Positions 54,777 to 64,000 of a stretch of DNA of 64,000 nt are shown here, piece by piece. Below the pieces are notes generated by a model. It searched no databases. It was not told where the DNA came from and was given only the letters and a program-made list of their open reading frames with translations. The stretch is from Flavobacterium sediminis. Its GTDB lineage: Bacteria; Bacteroidota; Bacteroidia; Flavobacteriales; Flavobacteriaceae. The DNA lies in the NCBI RefSeq assembly GCF_003148385.1, contig NZ_CP029463.1, positions 62,001 to 126,000 on the forward strand, written 5' to 3'. Position numbers and translations under genes: made by a program. The first letter of the stretch is position 1. Each line of letters opens with the position of its first letter.

Positions 54777-56846
54777 TTATTTCTCTTTAAATGTTTTAAT
54801 TCCTCCTTCTAACCAAGTCTTATATTCATCAGCATCAGGAGTATAACCTACAGGAGTATTAATATCTTTTCCTTCAGCATCTAAGATAACATAAAAAGGC
54901 TGAGCATTATTTTGATAACGTGTAATTTGGAAATCGCTCCATTTGTTACCAATAGTTTTTATTTCTTTTCCGGTTTCCGGCGAAGTATATTTATCTTTTT
55001 CTTCCAATTCACGCTTATCATCAACATAAAGTGAAATCAATACTACATCATTTTTCAACAATGGTAAAATTTCAGATTTAGACCAAACGTGTTCTTCCAT
55101 TTTTCTACAATTTACACAAGCATGACCGGTAAAATCTAATAAAATTGGTTTTCCGGCTTGTTTAGCATAAGCTACTCCTTTATCATAATCGTGAAAAGCT
55201 ATAATTTTATGTGGTCCATAGTGAGCATGTTCCGGTAAAACTTCAGTAGTAGTAGTTGTTTCTCCTCCATTGGTATACCCTACTCCATAAGGACTTTCAC
55301 TATATGTCATCGGCGGTGGAAATCCAGAAATCACTTTTAGCGGTGCTCCCCATAATCCCGGAATTAAGTAGATTGTAAAAATGGATATTATCAACGCCAT
55401 AAACAAGCGCCCGACAGAAATATGAGAAAGCGGACTATCGTGCGGTAATGTGATTTTCCCGAATAAATAAAATGCCCAAGTTGCAAAAATAGCAATCCAA
55501 ATAGCTATAAATATTTCTCTCTCTAACCAATGTAATTGTAATACTAAATCAGCATTTGATAAAAATTTGAACGCCATTGCTAATTCTAAGAATCCTAATG
55601 ATGCTTTTACAGTATTCATCCACCCTCCTGATTTAGGCAAAGAATTTAACCATCCCGGAAATAATGCAAATAACATAAATGGCAAGGCAATAGCACTGGA
55701 AAAACCTAACATCCCTACAATGGGAGCAATTCCACCTTTTGAAGAAGCCTCTACTAATAATGTCCCTACAATAGGACCTGTACAAGAGAAAGATACAATA
55801 GCTAAAGCTAATGCCATAAAGAAAATAGCTAAAATACCAGATTTTCCGGCTTGCATATCTACTTTATTTGCCCAAGATTGAGGTAATACAATTTCAAAAG
55901 CGCCAAGGAATGAAGCCGCAAAAAATACCAAAATAATAAAGAATATGATATTAAAAATAACACTCGTTGACAAAGCATTTAAAGAATCAGCACCGAAAAT
56001 GCCGACAATCAACGAACCTAATGCTACATAAATAACAATAATAGATAAACCATAAAAAACGGCATTCATAATTCCTTTTTCACGAGAACCACTTTGTTTA
56101 GTAAAGAAACTTACTGTTAGTGGAATCATTGGAAAAACACAAGGCGTCAATAATGCTGCAAAACCACCTAAAAAAGCAAAAATGAAAATCGTCCAAAGGC
56201 TTCTCTTTTCTTCACGTTTTTCTGCTTTTACTAAATCTTTATGCTCTTCTGTTGCAACAGCAGTTTTTGCTTCTTCTTTTCCTACAGGCTCTTCTATAAC
56301 AGCTACTTCTGTAGTATCGATCTCTAGCTCTAAAGGTTTTGCTTCCGTTTCTGGAGCTATAGTTTTAACCTCTTCAACTACTGCCGGTTTTTCCTCCTTG
56401 ATCTCGGGTAATTTGAATGTAAATGTTTTGTCTTGTTGAATACATTGTTCTTTACAAACCTGGTATTCCACATAAACCTTTATTTCTTTTAACTGAGTAT
56501 TAGTTACCTTAATTTTTTGCTTAAACTGAGCCGTATTACTAAAGAAATATTCATCTACTTCAAAAATATCATTGTACTCTTTAATGTATTTACTTTCTGA
56601 AGTTTTTCCAACAACGGTATAATTTCCTTTGGCTTCTTTATATTCAAAAACAGTTGGCAAAGCACCTCCGTCTGGGGTATATTGTGAATACATGTGCCAT
56701 TCCGGCTCAATAGTCGCATTCATGACCAACTCAAACTCATTATTGGAAATTTTTGTCAGGCTGGTTTTCCATTTTACCGGATCTAAAAGCTGAGCTTGGC
56801 TGATCCAGGAAATAAGTAGTAAAATAAAAAATAAGTTCTTTTTCAT
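54777..56846 (-). CDS. dsbD: DsbD-type thiol:disulfide interchange protein
   Basis: A 689-aa membrane protein moving reducing power from cytoplasmic thioredoxin to the periplasm. Signal peptide (residues ~1-19), N-terminal Ig-like domain with VCKEQC (nDsbD cysteines), and a Glu/Ala/Val-rich linker (~155-215). A CcdA-like eight-helix domain follows with TPCVFPMIP and SFSCTGPIVGT as its two redox Cys motifs. The C-terminal thioredoxin-like domain has TGHACVNCRKME (CVNC). It is the last gene of pabB-tilS-dsbD. Confidence 0.95.
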   Translation of the reverse strand: MKKNLFFILLLISWISQAQLLDPVKWKTSLTKISNNEFELVMNATIEPEWHMYSQYTPDGGALPTVFEYKEAKGNYTVVGKTSESKYIKEYNDIFEVDEYFFSNTAQFKQKIKVTNTQLKEIKVYVEYQVCKEQCIQQDKTFTFKLPEIKEEKPAVVEEVKTIAPETEAKPLELEIDTTEVAVIEEPVGKEEAKTAVATEEHKDLVKAEKREEKRSLWTIFIFAFLGGFAALLTPCVFPMIPLTVSFFTKQSGSREKGIMNAVFYGLSIIVIYVALGSLIVGIFGADSLNALSTSVIFNIIFFIILVFFAASFLGAFEIVLPQSWANKVDMQAGKSGILAIFFMALALAIVSFSCTGPIVGTLLVEASSKGGIAPIVGMLGFSSAIALPFMLFALFPGWLNSLPKSGGWMNTVKASLGFLELAMAFKFLSNADLVLQLHWLEREIFIAIWIAIFATWAFYLFGKITLPHDSPLSHISVGRLFMALIISIFTIYLIPGLWGAPLKVISGFPPPMTYSESPYGVGYTNGGETTTTTEVLPEHAHYGPHKIIAFHDYDKGVAYAKQAGKPILLDFTGHACVNCRKMEEHVWSKSEILPLLKNDVVLISLYVDDKRELEEKDKYTSPETGKEIKTIGNKWSDFQITRYQNNAQPFYVILDAEGKDINTPVGYTPDADEYKTWLEGGIKTFKEK

Positions 56847-56885
56847 TGGTTTTATTTGGTTCTTTAATACTATTTCTTAAACAAT

Positions 56886-58198
56886 TTAATCTTCTAATGC
56901 TATTTTTAAAATTCTTGTTGTATCGGAATGAGCCATAAATCGTTCGTCTGCTCTTTTTCCGATCACCCAAATAATTTCATTTTTTGCAGAAACTAATAAC
57001 CACTGGTTTTCTTTATCAAAAAGTGAGTATTTTTCATCTTTAAAATATTTACTCAGCTTTTTCTTTCCTTTCATTCCACTAGGAAAAAACACATCGGCTT
57101 CTTCTCTTTTTCGGACAATCAATGGAAAATGTAGTTTTTCTGCATCTACAAAGATAGTATTGTTATTAAAATAGTCGATAACCTCAACCTGCTCAACTGT
57201 AAGTTTTAAGGGAACTTTAAGAGTATTTTGTTTTTCAGAAATAGAATAAACACCTTCTTCCGCTTCTTTTAGCTTAGAAAGTATCAGTCGTTCTCTGTTT
57301 TTAAGTAGAATATGTGTTGGCGAAAGCACTTTTTTCCCGGTTTGAGCATCTAATAGATTATAAATATCCTGCCAGGCCGTGAAGCCGAAATCGTTCAGCC
57401 ATTGGTACAGATAGAATTGGTAGTTCGGTAATCTTCTCAGGTACTCCACAGGAATCGAAACACCTCCATTCTCTTCAACAGAAAGCAATTCTGAAATGGT
57501 ACTTGCAGTAGTTTCATGAATTACATCCTGAGTTTGTTTTAAATACTCTTGTGTTTTAATGAAATTATCGAGAAAAGTAGGATGTAATTCTTTTAATAAC
57601 GGAACGATATGGTGTCTGATCTTGTTTCGTAAATATTTATCAGAAGCATTGCTACTATCTTCCCGCCACAAGATATTGTTCTCTTTAGCATACTCTAAAA
57701 TATCCTGACGTGAAAAAGGCAGCATCGGTCTCAGGATACTTTTGTTTGCTTCCGGAATAGCCACTAATCCGTCTAAGCCACAACCCCGACTCAGGTTAAT
57801 AATAAACGTTTCCAAATCGTCGTCGGCATGATGAGCTGTAAGCAAATATGAAATATTTTGCGCCTGCATTTCCTCTTCAAACCAGCGGTAACGCAATTCG
57901 CGAGCGGCAATCTGAATGGTTTGCTTGTGCTTTGTAGCATATTCTTCCGTTGCAAAATGTTTTACTTTAACGGGAATATGATTGGTTTGAAAATATTGGA
58001 TCACAAATTGTTCGTCCCCATCACTTTCTTCGCCCTCAACTGAAAATTACAATGCAAAACAGAAAACGAATACCCCAATTGTTGAAACAAATGAGCCAAA
58101 ACCATACTGTCAATTCCTCCGCTTACAGCAATGTAGAATGGGCTTTCTTTTAAAAAAGGAAATTTATTTTCTATATGGTTTTGAAATCGAGTTAACAT
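56886..58198 (-). CDS. tilS: tRNA(Ile)-lysidine synthetase, frameshifted
   Basis: Ligates lysine to C34 of tRNA-Ile(CAU); normally essential. The N-terminal PP-loop is AVSGGIDSMVLAHL. The frame breaks at a coding-strand GGG (+ strand CCC 58033-58035), where QLRAKKVMGTN replaces the normal QLRGEESDGDEQFVI. Adding one G gives a 437-aa protein with normal C-terminal TilS domains (FFPSGMKGKKKLSKYFKDEKY). An essential gene broken by one G argues for a sequence error. It lies 16 bp after pabB and 39 bp before dsbD. Confidence 0.93.
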
Positions 58199-58214
58199 CT
58201 TTCAAAAATAAGCA

Positions 58215-59513
58215 TTATTTATTTCCCAAAACCTCAAACATGGCTTTAGCTTTTAACAAACATTCCTCATACTCTTGCTCAGGAACAGATTGCGATGTTA
58301 TAGCACTTCCTACGGAAAAAGAGAGGTATTGCTTTTCGGAATTATACAATATAGAGCGAATTACTACATTAAAATCAAAATCACCTTCAGGTGTAAAATA
58401 ACCCATAGCGCCACTGTACAAACTGCGCTTGGTTTCTTCTAAGTCTTCAATAATTTTCATTGCCGAGATCTTAGGCGCCCCAGTCATACTTCCCATAGGA
58501 AAGGTAGATCGTATAATTTCAACCGGACTAGTCGTTGATTCTACTTGAGAAACAACCGTAGAGATCATCTGGTGTACTTGCTTAAAAGTATAGATACCGC
58601 ACAATTCTTCTACTTCAACACTTCCTTTTGTTGCAGTATGAGACAGATCGTTTCGCACCAGATCAACAATCATAATATTCTCAGAACGCTCTTTTTCACT
58701 AGATCGTAGTGCTGCTATGCTCTCTTTATCTTCTGCTTCAGTTTGTCCTCTTCTGGCTGTTCCTTTTATCGGTTGCGAAATGACTTTGTTTCCTTCTTTG
58801 CGAATATAGCGTTCAGGCGATGCCGAGAGTACATAATATTTATTATTCTTTAAATAAGTAGCAAAAGGAGGTCTGGAAATAAGATTCAATTTTTCATAAA
58901 TAACTAAAGGATCGATCGAGGCTTTCGCTGTATAAAATTCCATGCAAAAATTAGCCTCATAAATATCACCTCTGTGGATATGATCCAACATTTTATCTAT
59001 TTTCGAAAGATATTTTTGTCTGGAAATCCGTTGGTTGATCTGTATTGCTAAACTTGTATCTTTTACATCCGATTTTGTCTGAACTGATATGATAGCTTCA
59101 AGATCAAATTCAATTTCATCATCAATATAGTTCAGGTATTGAATTTCAAGTTCATTTCCTTTCAAAAGGAATATTTTTTTAGGTTGAAAAAAGAACACAT
59201 CCGGGAACTCCAAGCCGTCTGAATTATTAGATTCCAGCTTTTCTGTATCATTTTTCAGGTCATACGATAAATAACCAAATAGCCAATCTTTAGTTTGTGA
59301 TTGGTATTGATGCAAATCATCAAAAGCATTATAAAAATCAGTTTGAACAGAAGTAAAAGCTTCAACTGCCAAAATACAATCGTAATGGGAATATTTTTGC
59401 TGATAATCATTCGAATCTAAAAAAACTATTTCTCTGAATTGGTTCGCCCAATACAGTAATTTTCTCTTAAATTCTTCGGGATCAGAAATATGTTGAATTA
59501 CTTTAGTTCTCAA
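58215..59513 (-). CDS. pabB: Aminodeoxychorismate synthase component I (anthranilate synthase I family)
   Basis: Chorismate-binding enzyme, 432 aa. Motifs: PFATYLKNNKYYVLSASPERY, SQPIKGTARRGQTEAEDKES, RNDLSHTATKGSV and the C-terminal GSMTGAPKISAMKIIEDLE and GAMGYFTPEGDFDFNV. In folate synthesis PabB makes aminodeoxychorismate with a glutamine amidotransferase partner. No trp genes lie nearby, and a tilS-adjacent copy is, from memory, usual for flavobacterial pabB, so PabB is favoured over TrpE. It leads the pabB-tilS-dsbD operon. Confidence 0.88.
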   Translation of the reverse strand: MRTKVIQHISDPEEFKRKLLYWANQFREIVFLDSNDYQQKYSHYDCILAVEAFTSVQTDFYNAFDDLHQYQSQTKDWLFGYLSYDLKNDTEKLESNNSDGLEFPDVFFFQPKKIFLLKGNELEIQYLNYIDDEIEFDLEAIISVQTKSDVKDTSLAIQINQRISRQKYLSKIDKMLDHIHRGDIYEANFCMEFYTAKASIDPLVIYEKLNLISRPPFATYLKNNKYYVLSASPERYIRKEGNKVISQPIKGTARRGQTEAEDKESIAALRSSEKERSENIMIVDLVRNDLSHTATKGSVEVEELCGIYTFKQVHQMISTVVSQVESTTSPVEIIRSTFPMGSMTGAPKISAMKIIEDLEETKRSLYSGAMGYFTPEGDFDFNVVIRSILYNSEKQYLSFSVGSAITSQSVPEQEYEECLLKAKAMFEVLGNK

Positions 59514-59598
59514 TTCGGAAATTTAAACCCCAAAAGTACTGAAAATATAAAAAACAAATATGTTACCGTGTATTTTCTATCAGGTAAGGTCTTTATTT

Positions 59599-60807
59599 TT
59601 ATTTCATCAATTCCAGATTTAAAATTGTGGCATTGGCTAAAACCTGTACAGTTGCATCACTTATACCTGAATCTATTCTGATATCGTCATAACTATTCAG
59701 ATTTACAAATTTTGTAAGTGTTACGACTCTTGTTTCATCTTTTGCTATCGTACAATACGTTCTGGTATTAGGAACTTCGGTTCCCCAAATTGACAGATAA
59801 AAATAAGGTGTAGTTACAATAGTACCTGTTTTTGTTATGGTAACGGAATACGTAATTCTATAAGTCCCTGTTTTTAATACCTGAATAGAATTAGCATTTA
59901 CGATTACATTAGTATTGATAGAAGCTCCGCTAAAGTCTATTGTTCCGGCTATTAAAGTACTATTGATTGCTTTTGTTATTTCTCCGAATGCTTTATTCAG
60001 GTCAGGGTCGGCCCAGGAAGCAACACCATTTGCATCAGAGATCAGTACGTTTCCGGCAGATTGAGTTCCGTCTACTAACTTTAATTTCCCTACAACATGT
60101 AAGCGCTCGTCCGGTGTATTTGTCCCGATACCTATTTTATTAGCATAATTAGTTGATGAACCTAAAATTATAGAATTGTCCTGAGGTGCTGTTGCTCCAT
60201 ATCCTATTGCTGTAGATTGGTAACCGGAAGCATTTGCACCGTAACCCAATGCTATTGCATCATTTTGCTGTGTTTGGGAATTGTATCCTATAGCTACTGA
60301 ATTTTGAAGGTTAGCCAAAGCATTATATCCTAAAGCTATTGAATTATTTCCGTTCGCATTAGCTCCCAACCCAAAATAAATACTTCCGTTAGGATGTAAC
60401 CGACCTATACTCGTGTTATTTACTTTTATAGTTAAAGGGTGATATGTTGTTGTCCCTAAAAATTCTGAACCTGTTCCGGCATTAAAATTATTTCCATGTA
60501 TATCCCATTTTTCAGAACTATCTCCACCGCTAAGCCCTACCCATTTTGCTCCGTCCCAGTAATAATATCCCGGAACCATATCATTCACAGTTGATGTATT
60601 GTAGATGAGTAAACTTGTAGCCGGATTAAAAATTGAGGATATATCAAGTGTTGAGGTTAAAGCTATACGTGGTAACAATACACCTTTGTCTGTACTAACC
60701 ACATCTAAAATTGAGGAATGATCCGGAGTAACTGTGTTAATCCCAACCTGGGCATTTATTCTTATCAAGGAAAAGAAAACCAAACCAATTAAAAATGTTT
60801 TTCTCAT
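59599..60807 (-). CDS. Secreted protein with YadA-like head repeats
   Basis: A 402-aa protein with a signal peptide (residues 1-19, ending RINAQ). Residues ~20-90 are the Bacteroidota pattern VGINTVTPDHSSILDVVSTDKGVLLPRI. Residues ~150-220 hold about four 14-residue repeats typical of trimeric autotransporter heads (NSIALGYNALANLQ, NSVAIGYNSQTQQN, DAIALGYGANASGY, QSTAIGYGATAPQD). A second GIGTNTPDERLHVVGKLKL stretch follows, then a C-terminal beta domain. No YadA anchor or type A sorting domain is seen. It is probably a trimeric surface or adhesion protein. Confidence 0.82.
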   Translation of the reverse strand: MRKTFLIGLVFFSLIRINAQVGINTVTPDHSSILDVVSTDKGVLLPRIALTSTLDISSIFNPATSLLIYNTSTVNDMVPGYYYWDGAKWVGLSGGDSSEKWDIHGNNFNAGTGSEFLGTTTYHPLTIKVNNTSIGRLHPNGSIYFGLGANANGNNSIALGYNALANLQNSVAIGYNSQTQQNDAIALGYGANASGYQSTAIGYGATAPQDNSIILGSSTNYANKIGIGTNTPDERLHVVGKLKLVDGTQSAGNVLISDANGVASWADPDLNKAFGEITKAINSTLIAGTIDFSGASINTNVIVNANSIQVLKTGTYRITYSVTITKTGTIVTTPYFYLSIWGTEVPNTRTYCTIAKDETRVVTLTKFVNLNSYDDIRIDSGISDATVQVLANATILNLELMK

Positions 60808-60902
60808 TTTATTTAGATTTCAAAATTTTCGCAAAGGTTTACTTTTTACATATTATCCTCAAATACTATTTTATCATTTTCTTCTCAAAATCACAAATAA
60901 AA

Positions 60903-60933
60903 AAACCCTTATTAAGTTCTTTAATAAGGGTTT
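60903..60933 (-). terminator. Terminator of lpdA
   Basis: Thirteen-bp stem AAACCCTTATTAA / TTAATAAGGGTTT with a 5-nt loop, followed by seven T's on the minus strand, 22 bp after the lpdA stop. Confidence 0.85.
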
Positions 60934-60954
60934 ATATATAGTTATTGTACTAAA

Positions 60955-62357
60955 TTATACGTGCAATGCTCTGTTATCAGTAGCTGCTAAAGCCGCTTCT
61001 TTCACAGCCTCCGCAAATGTAGGGTGTGCATGTGACATTCTTGAAATATCTTCTGCACTTGCTCTGAATTCCATCGCTGTAACTGCTTCTGCAATCAGAT
61101 CTGCACAACGAGCACCGATCATGTGAACACCTAACACCTCATCTGTTTTAGCATCAGCTAAAATTTTAACGAAACCATCTGTGTCTCCACCTGCTCTGGC
61201 TCTACCTAATGCTTTAAACGGGAAGCTTCCGGATTTATACGCTACACCTTCTGCTTTTAATTGTTCTTCTGTTTTACCGACTGCCGCAACTTCAGGCCAA
61301 GTGTAAACTACTCCCGGAATCAAGTTATAATCGATATGTGGTTTTTGACCTGCTAAATATTCAGCAACCAACACTCCTTCTTCCTCTGCTTTGTGCGCCA
61401 GCATAGCTCCGCGGATCACATCACCGATAGCATAAATATTAGGCACTGAAGTTTGTAAATGGTCGTTCACTTCAACCTGACCTCTTTCTGTCATTTTTAC
61501 TCCGGCTTTGTCAGCATTCAATCCGTCAGTATACGGACGACGACCAACAGCTACCAAACAATAATCTCCTTCTAATACTACTTCATTTCCTTTAGTATCA
61601 TCAGCTTTAACGGTAACCGTTTCTCCGTTACGGGTTACTTCTTTTACTTTATGCGAAGTATAGAATTTCATTCCTTTCTTTTTCAACACTTTAGTCAATT
61701 CTTTTGACAAAGCACCGTCCATTCCCGGAATAATTCTGTCCATATATTCTACTACCGAAACCTGAGCTCCTAAACGCATATATACTTGTCCTAACTCAAT
61801 TCCGATAACTCCCCTCCGATGATTACTAAATGTTTAGGCACTTCCGGTAATTTCAAAGCTTCAGTAGAAGTAATTACTCTTTCTTTATCAATTGAAATAA
61901 ACGGTAAAGTCGATGGTTTAGAACCGGTAGCAATGATAACATATTTTGATTCAATTACCTCAGAACTACCGTCGTTTTTAGTGATTTTAACTGAAGTAGC
62001 ACTTTCAAATGAACCCACACCTTCAAAAACAGTAACCTTATTTTTATCCATCAGGTATTTAACACCGCCTGAAGTCTGATCTACAACCGCTTGTTTACGT
62101 TCGATCATTTTAGTTAGATTCACTTTTACATCTCCGGAAACGTCAATACCGTGATCTGCAAAATGCTGTAATTCTTCGTAATGGTGAGATGATGCTAATA
62201 AAGCTTTAGACGGGATACAGCCTACATTTAAACATGTACCTCCTAAACTTGAATATTTTTCAATGATTGCAGTTTTAAAACCTAATTGAGCGCAACGTAT
62301 TGCCGATACGTATCCGCCGGGACCAGAACCAATAATGGTTACATCAAATTGACTCAT
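60955..62357 (-). CDS. lpdA: Dihydrolipoyl dehydrogenase, frameshifted
   Basis: E3 subunit of 2-oxoacid dehydrogenase complexes, reoxidising dihydrolipoamide with NAD. FAD fold IIGSGPGGYVSAIRCAQLG; the redox disulfide is GTCLNVGCIPSK; the C-terminal active-site His-Glu pair is HAHPTFAEAVKE. The frame breaks at a coding-strand GGGG (+ strand CCCC 61811-61814): VIIGGELSELS-stop. One added G gives VIIGGGVIGIELGQVYMRLGA, the NAD-binding fold, and a normal total of 467 aa. No other complex subunit is adjacent, which is common. Confidence 0.95.
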
Positions 62358-62463
62358 TTTTTTGGAAATATTTTATTAATATTAGTAGTTATATTGATTT
62401 ATTCATTACAAAAGTAACGCTTTTTGTATTAATAGGTGTGAATTTATTGGTAATTTATTATAT

Positions 62464-62922
62464 CTAAAATTTAAAGGCTGTGCTGTTTTTTACCTCACCG
62501 ATCATAAAGGTACTATGGGTACTTCCGATATGTTGAATTGTCGTTAATTTTGTTACCATAAACTCACGATAAGCCTCCATGTCCTTTACAAATATCTTTA
62601 AAATATAATCGTAATCACCGCTTACATGATAACATTCAAGTACCTCATTGATCTTTACTACTTCTTTCTCAAACTGTGAAATAATATCAATATTGTGCTG
62701 TGTCAGTTTGATATGACAAAAAACAACAAAATTTTTCTCTATCTTTGCTTTATCCAATAAGGCTACATATTTACTGATTATACCTTCTCGTTCTAACTTT
62801 TTAATGCGTTCGTAAACTGCCGTTACTGATAAGTTCAGTTTAAGAGAAAGCTCCTTAGTTGTTTTTTTGGTATCAGCTTGTAACAACTCTAACAGACGCT
62901 TATCGATAGTATCTAACTTCAT
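62464..62922 (-). CDS. Lrp/AsnC family transcriptional regulator
   Basis: A 152-aa regulator: N-terminal helix-turn-helix (KKTTKELSLKLNLSVTAVYERIKKLEREGII) and C-terminal RAM/AsnC ligand domain (VVFCHIKLTQHN, EVLECYHVSGDYDYILKIFVKDM). It is divergent from a Cys/Met-metabolism PLP enzyme gene with 156 bp between the starts, so it probably controls that gene in response to an amino acid. A TAAATTTG -7 box is present on its side of the gap. Confidence 0.92.
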   Translation of the reverse strand: MKLDTIDKRLLELLQADTKKTTKELSLKLNLSVTAVYERIKKLEREGIISKYVALLDKAKIEKNFVVFCHIKLTQHNIDIISQFEKEVVKINEVLECYHVSGDYDYILKIFVKDMEAYREFMVTKLTTIQHIGSTHSTFMIGEVKNSTAFKF

Positions 62923-63078
62923 ATTTCTTTAGTTTTAAAGTTATTTTAATTTTTAAATAGTATAAAAATCTATATTTATACAAATTTACAGTTTTTTATT
63001 CTAAATATTTTACTTTATATTGAAAAATAAATTATGTAATTAGAAATTTGAACAATAAAAACTAAACAAAATAACACT

Positions 63079-64000
63079 ATGAATACATTTAATCCGGCTG
63101 ACAAGATTCAGGATCTACAATATTTCGGTGAATTCGGAGGAGTAAATCCTTCTATTTCTGACAGTTCTACTTATACTTTCCTTTCTGCTAAAACTATGTT
63201 TGATACTTTTGAAGGCAATGCAGAAGGATGTTATTTATACTCTCGTCACTCTTCTCCTTCTAATTTATATCTAGGTGAAGCTTTAGCTGCCATGGAAGGA
63301 ACAGAGGCTGCTAATGTTGCAGCGTCCGGAATGGGTGCTATTACTCCGGTTCTGATGCAATTATGCAATGCCGGAGATCACATTGTTTCGAGTCGAACTA
63401 TTTACGGCGGAACCTATGCTTTCCTGAAAAACTTTGCTCCTAAGTTTGCTATTAAAACCTCATTTGTCGATATTACTAAATTAGACAAAGTGGAAGCAGC
63501 AATTACTGCTGATACCAAAGTTTTATACTGCGAAACAGTAAGTAATCCGCTTTTAGAAGTTGCTGATATAGCAGGTTTGGCTCAAATTGCTAAAAAGCAC
63601 AATCTAAAATTAGTTGTAGACAATACTTTTTCTCCGCTTTCGGTAGCACCCGGAAAATTAGGTGCTGATGTTGTGATCCATAGTTTAACCAAATTCATCA
63701 ACGGAAGCAGTGATACCGTTGGCGGTGTCGTTTGCGGAACACAGCAATTCATAGACGATCTGCGCAATGTTAATGATGGTGCCAGTATGCTTTTAGGTCC
63801 GACAATGGATAGTTTACGAGCTGCAAGTATCTTAAAAAATTTAAGAACACTACATATCCGTATGAAACAACACAGTCACAACGCTATGTATTTGGCACAA
63901 AAATTTGAAAAAGACGGCTTAAAAGTTGTTTATCCCGGTTTAGAAAGTCACCCTAGTCATAAACTATATGCCGGAATGATTAATCAGGAATATGGTTTCG
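63079..64000 (+). CDS. Cys/Met-metabolism PLP-dependent enzyme, probably methionine gamma-lyase type (3' end outside window)
   Basis: First 307 residues of a trans-sulfuration family enzyme; the frame stays open to the window edge. Visible motifs: YSRHSSPSNLYLGEALAAMEG, AASGMGAI, TIYGGTYAFLKNF (Tyr of the active site), VVDNTFSPLSVAPGKLGADVVIHSLTKFINGSSDTVGG with the PLP-binding Lys in SLTKFI. The family includes methionine gamma-lyase, cystathionine gamma-synthase and gamma-lyase. The divergent Lrp/AsnC regulator favours a catabolic role such as methionine gamma-lyase, but this is not certain. Confidence 0.9.
   Translation, partial: MNTFNPADKIQDLQYFGEFGGVNPSISDSSTYTFLSAKTMFDTFEGNAEGCYLYSRHSSPSNLYLGEALAAMEGTEAANVAASGMGAITPVLMQLCNAGDHIVSSRTIYGGTYAFLKNFAPKFAIKTSFVDITKLDKVEAAITADTKVLYCETVSNPLLEVADIAGLAQIAKKHNLKLVVDNTFSPLSVAPGKLGADVVIHSLTKFINGSSDTVGGVVCGTQQFIDDLRNVNDGASMLLGPTMDSLRAASILKNLRTLHIRMKQHSHNAMYLAQKFEKDGLKVVYPGLESHPSHKLYAGMINQEYGF

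Overview
This window is low-GC chromosomal DNA from a member of the Bacteroidota, most likely the family Flavobacteriaceae (Flavobacterium or a close relative). The evidence is TAnnTTTG -7 promoter boxes, many short lipoproteins with an early Cys, a type IX secretion (T9SS) C-terminal sorting domain, a LETM1-related protein, kynurenine-pathway genes, a single-chain L-serine dehydratase and typical flavobacterial gene neighbourhoods. I see no prophage, insertion sequence, CRISPR array, rRNA or tRNA. Almost everything looks like ordinary core genome.

Layout. 1-10.4 kb: end of a VLCAD-type acyl-CoA dehydrogenase, a cation/proton antiporter, a LETM1-related protein, a SulP transporter with a beta-carbonic anhydrase (probable bicarbonate module), the divergent dps/oxyR peroxide pair, mnmD, and two small lipoproteins (one haem-binding). 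10.6-16.8 kb: ilvE, an NTP pyrophosphohydrolase, a SRPBCC/GyrI-like protein, then rnz, a STAS-like gene, pyrB and pyrR on the minus strand. 17-21.6 kb: a one-strand run of redox and stress genes (two pirins, FMN reductase, TMEM175-like channel, OsmC, GNAT, 4Fe-4S protein). 21.6-34.8 kb: YbiT-like ABC-F protein, a thioredoxin-fold lipoprotein without its cysteines, transaldolase, SDR, HerA-like ATPase, the kynurenine genes kmo and kynU with an HNH endonuclease between them, SRP RNA, glutaminyl cyclotransferase, a DUF4442 thioesterase and nitronate monooxygenase. 35-50 kb: a T9SS cargo protein, dnaK divergent from a DEAD-box helicase, sdaA, panB, a RluA enzyme, envelope proteins, a zinc metallopeptidase, HMG-CoA synthase and yifB. 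50-64 kb: GlsB-like protein, a membrane protein/XRE pair with a candidate operator, a structured leader in front of a symporter-GNAT-racemase operon, pabB-tilS-dsbD, a YadA-head-like surface protein, lpdA, and an Lrp/AsnC regulator divergent from a Cys/Met-metabolism PLP enzyme.

The strongest unexplained signal is that eight otherwise normal genes (SulP, mnmD, HerA-like ATPase, T9SS cargo, glsB-like, symporter, tilS, lpdA) are each broken by the loss of exactly one G from a short G run on the coding strand. Restoring one G repairs every one to normal family length. Since tilS and lpdA are normally essential or very important, a base-calling or assembly artefact is the simplest explanation, and these genes are annotated across their full repaired spans. 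The most attractive biological leads are the four-hairpin leader at 51.6-51.75 kb and the inverted-repeat operator in front of the membrane protein/XRE pair. I did not find a clearly novel multi-gene system.
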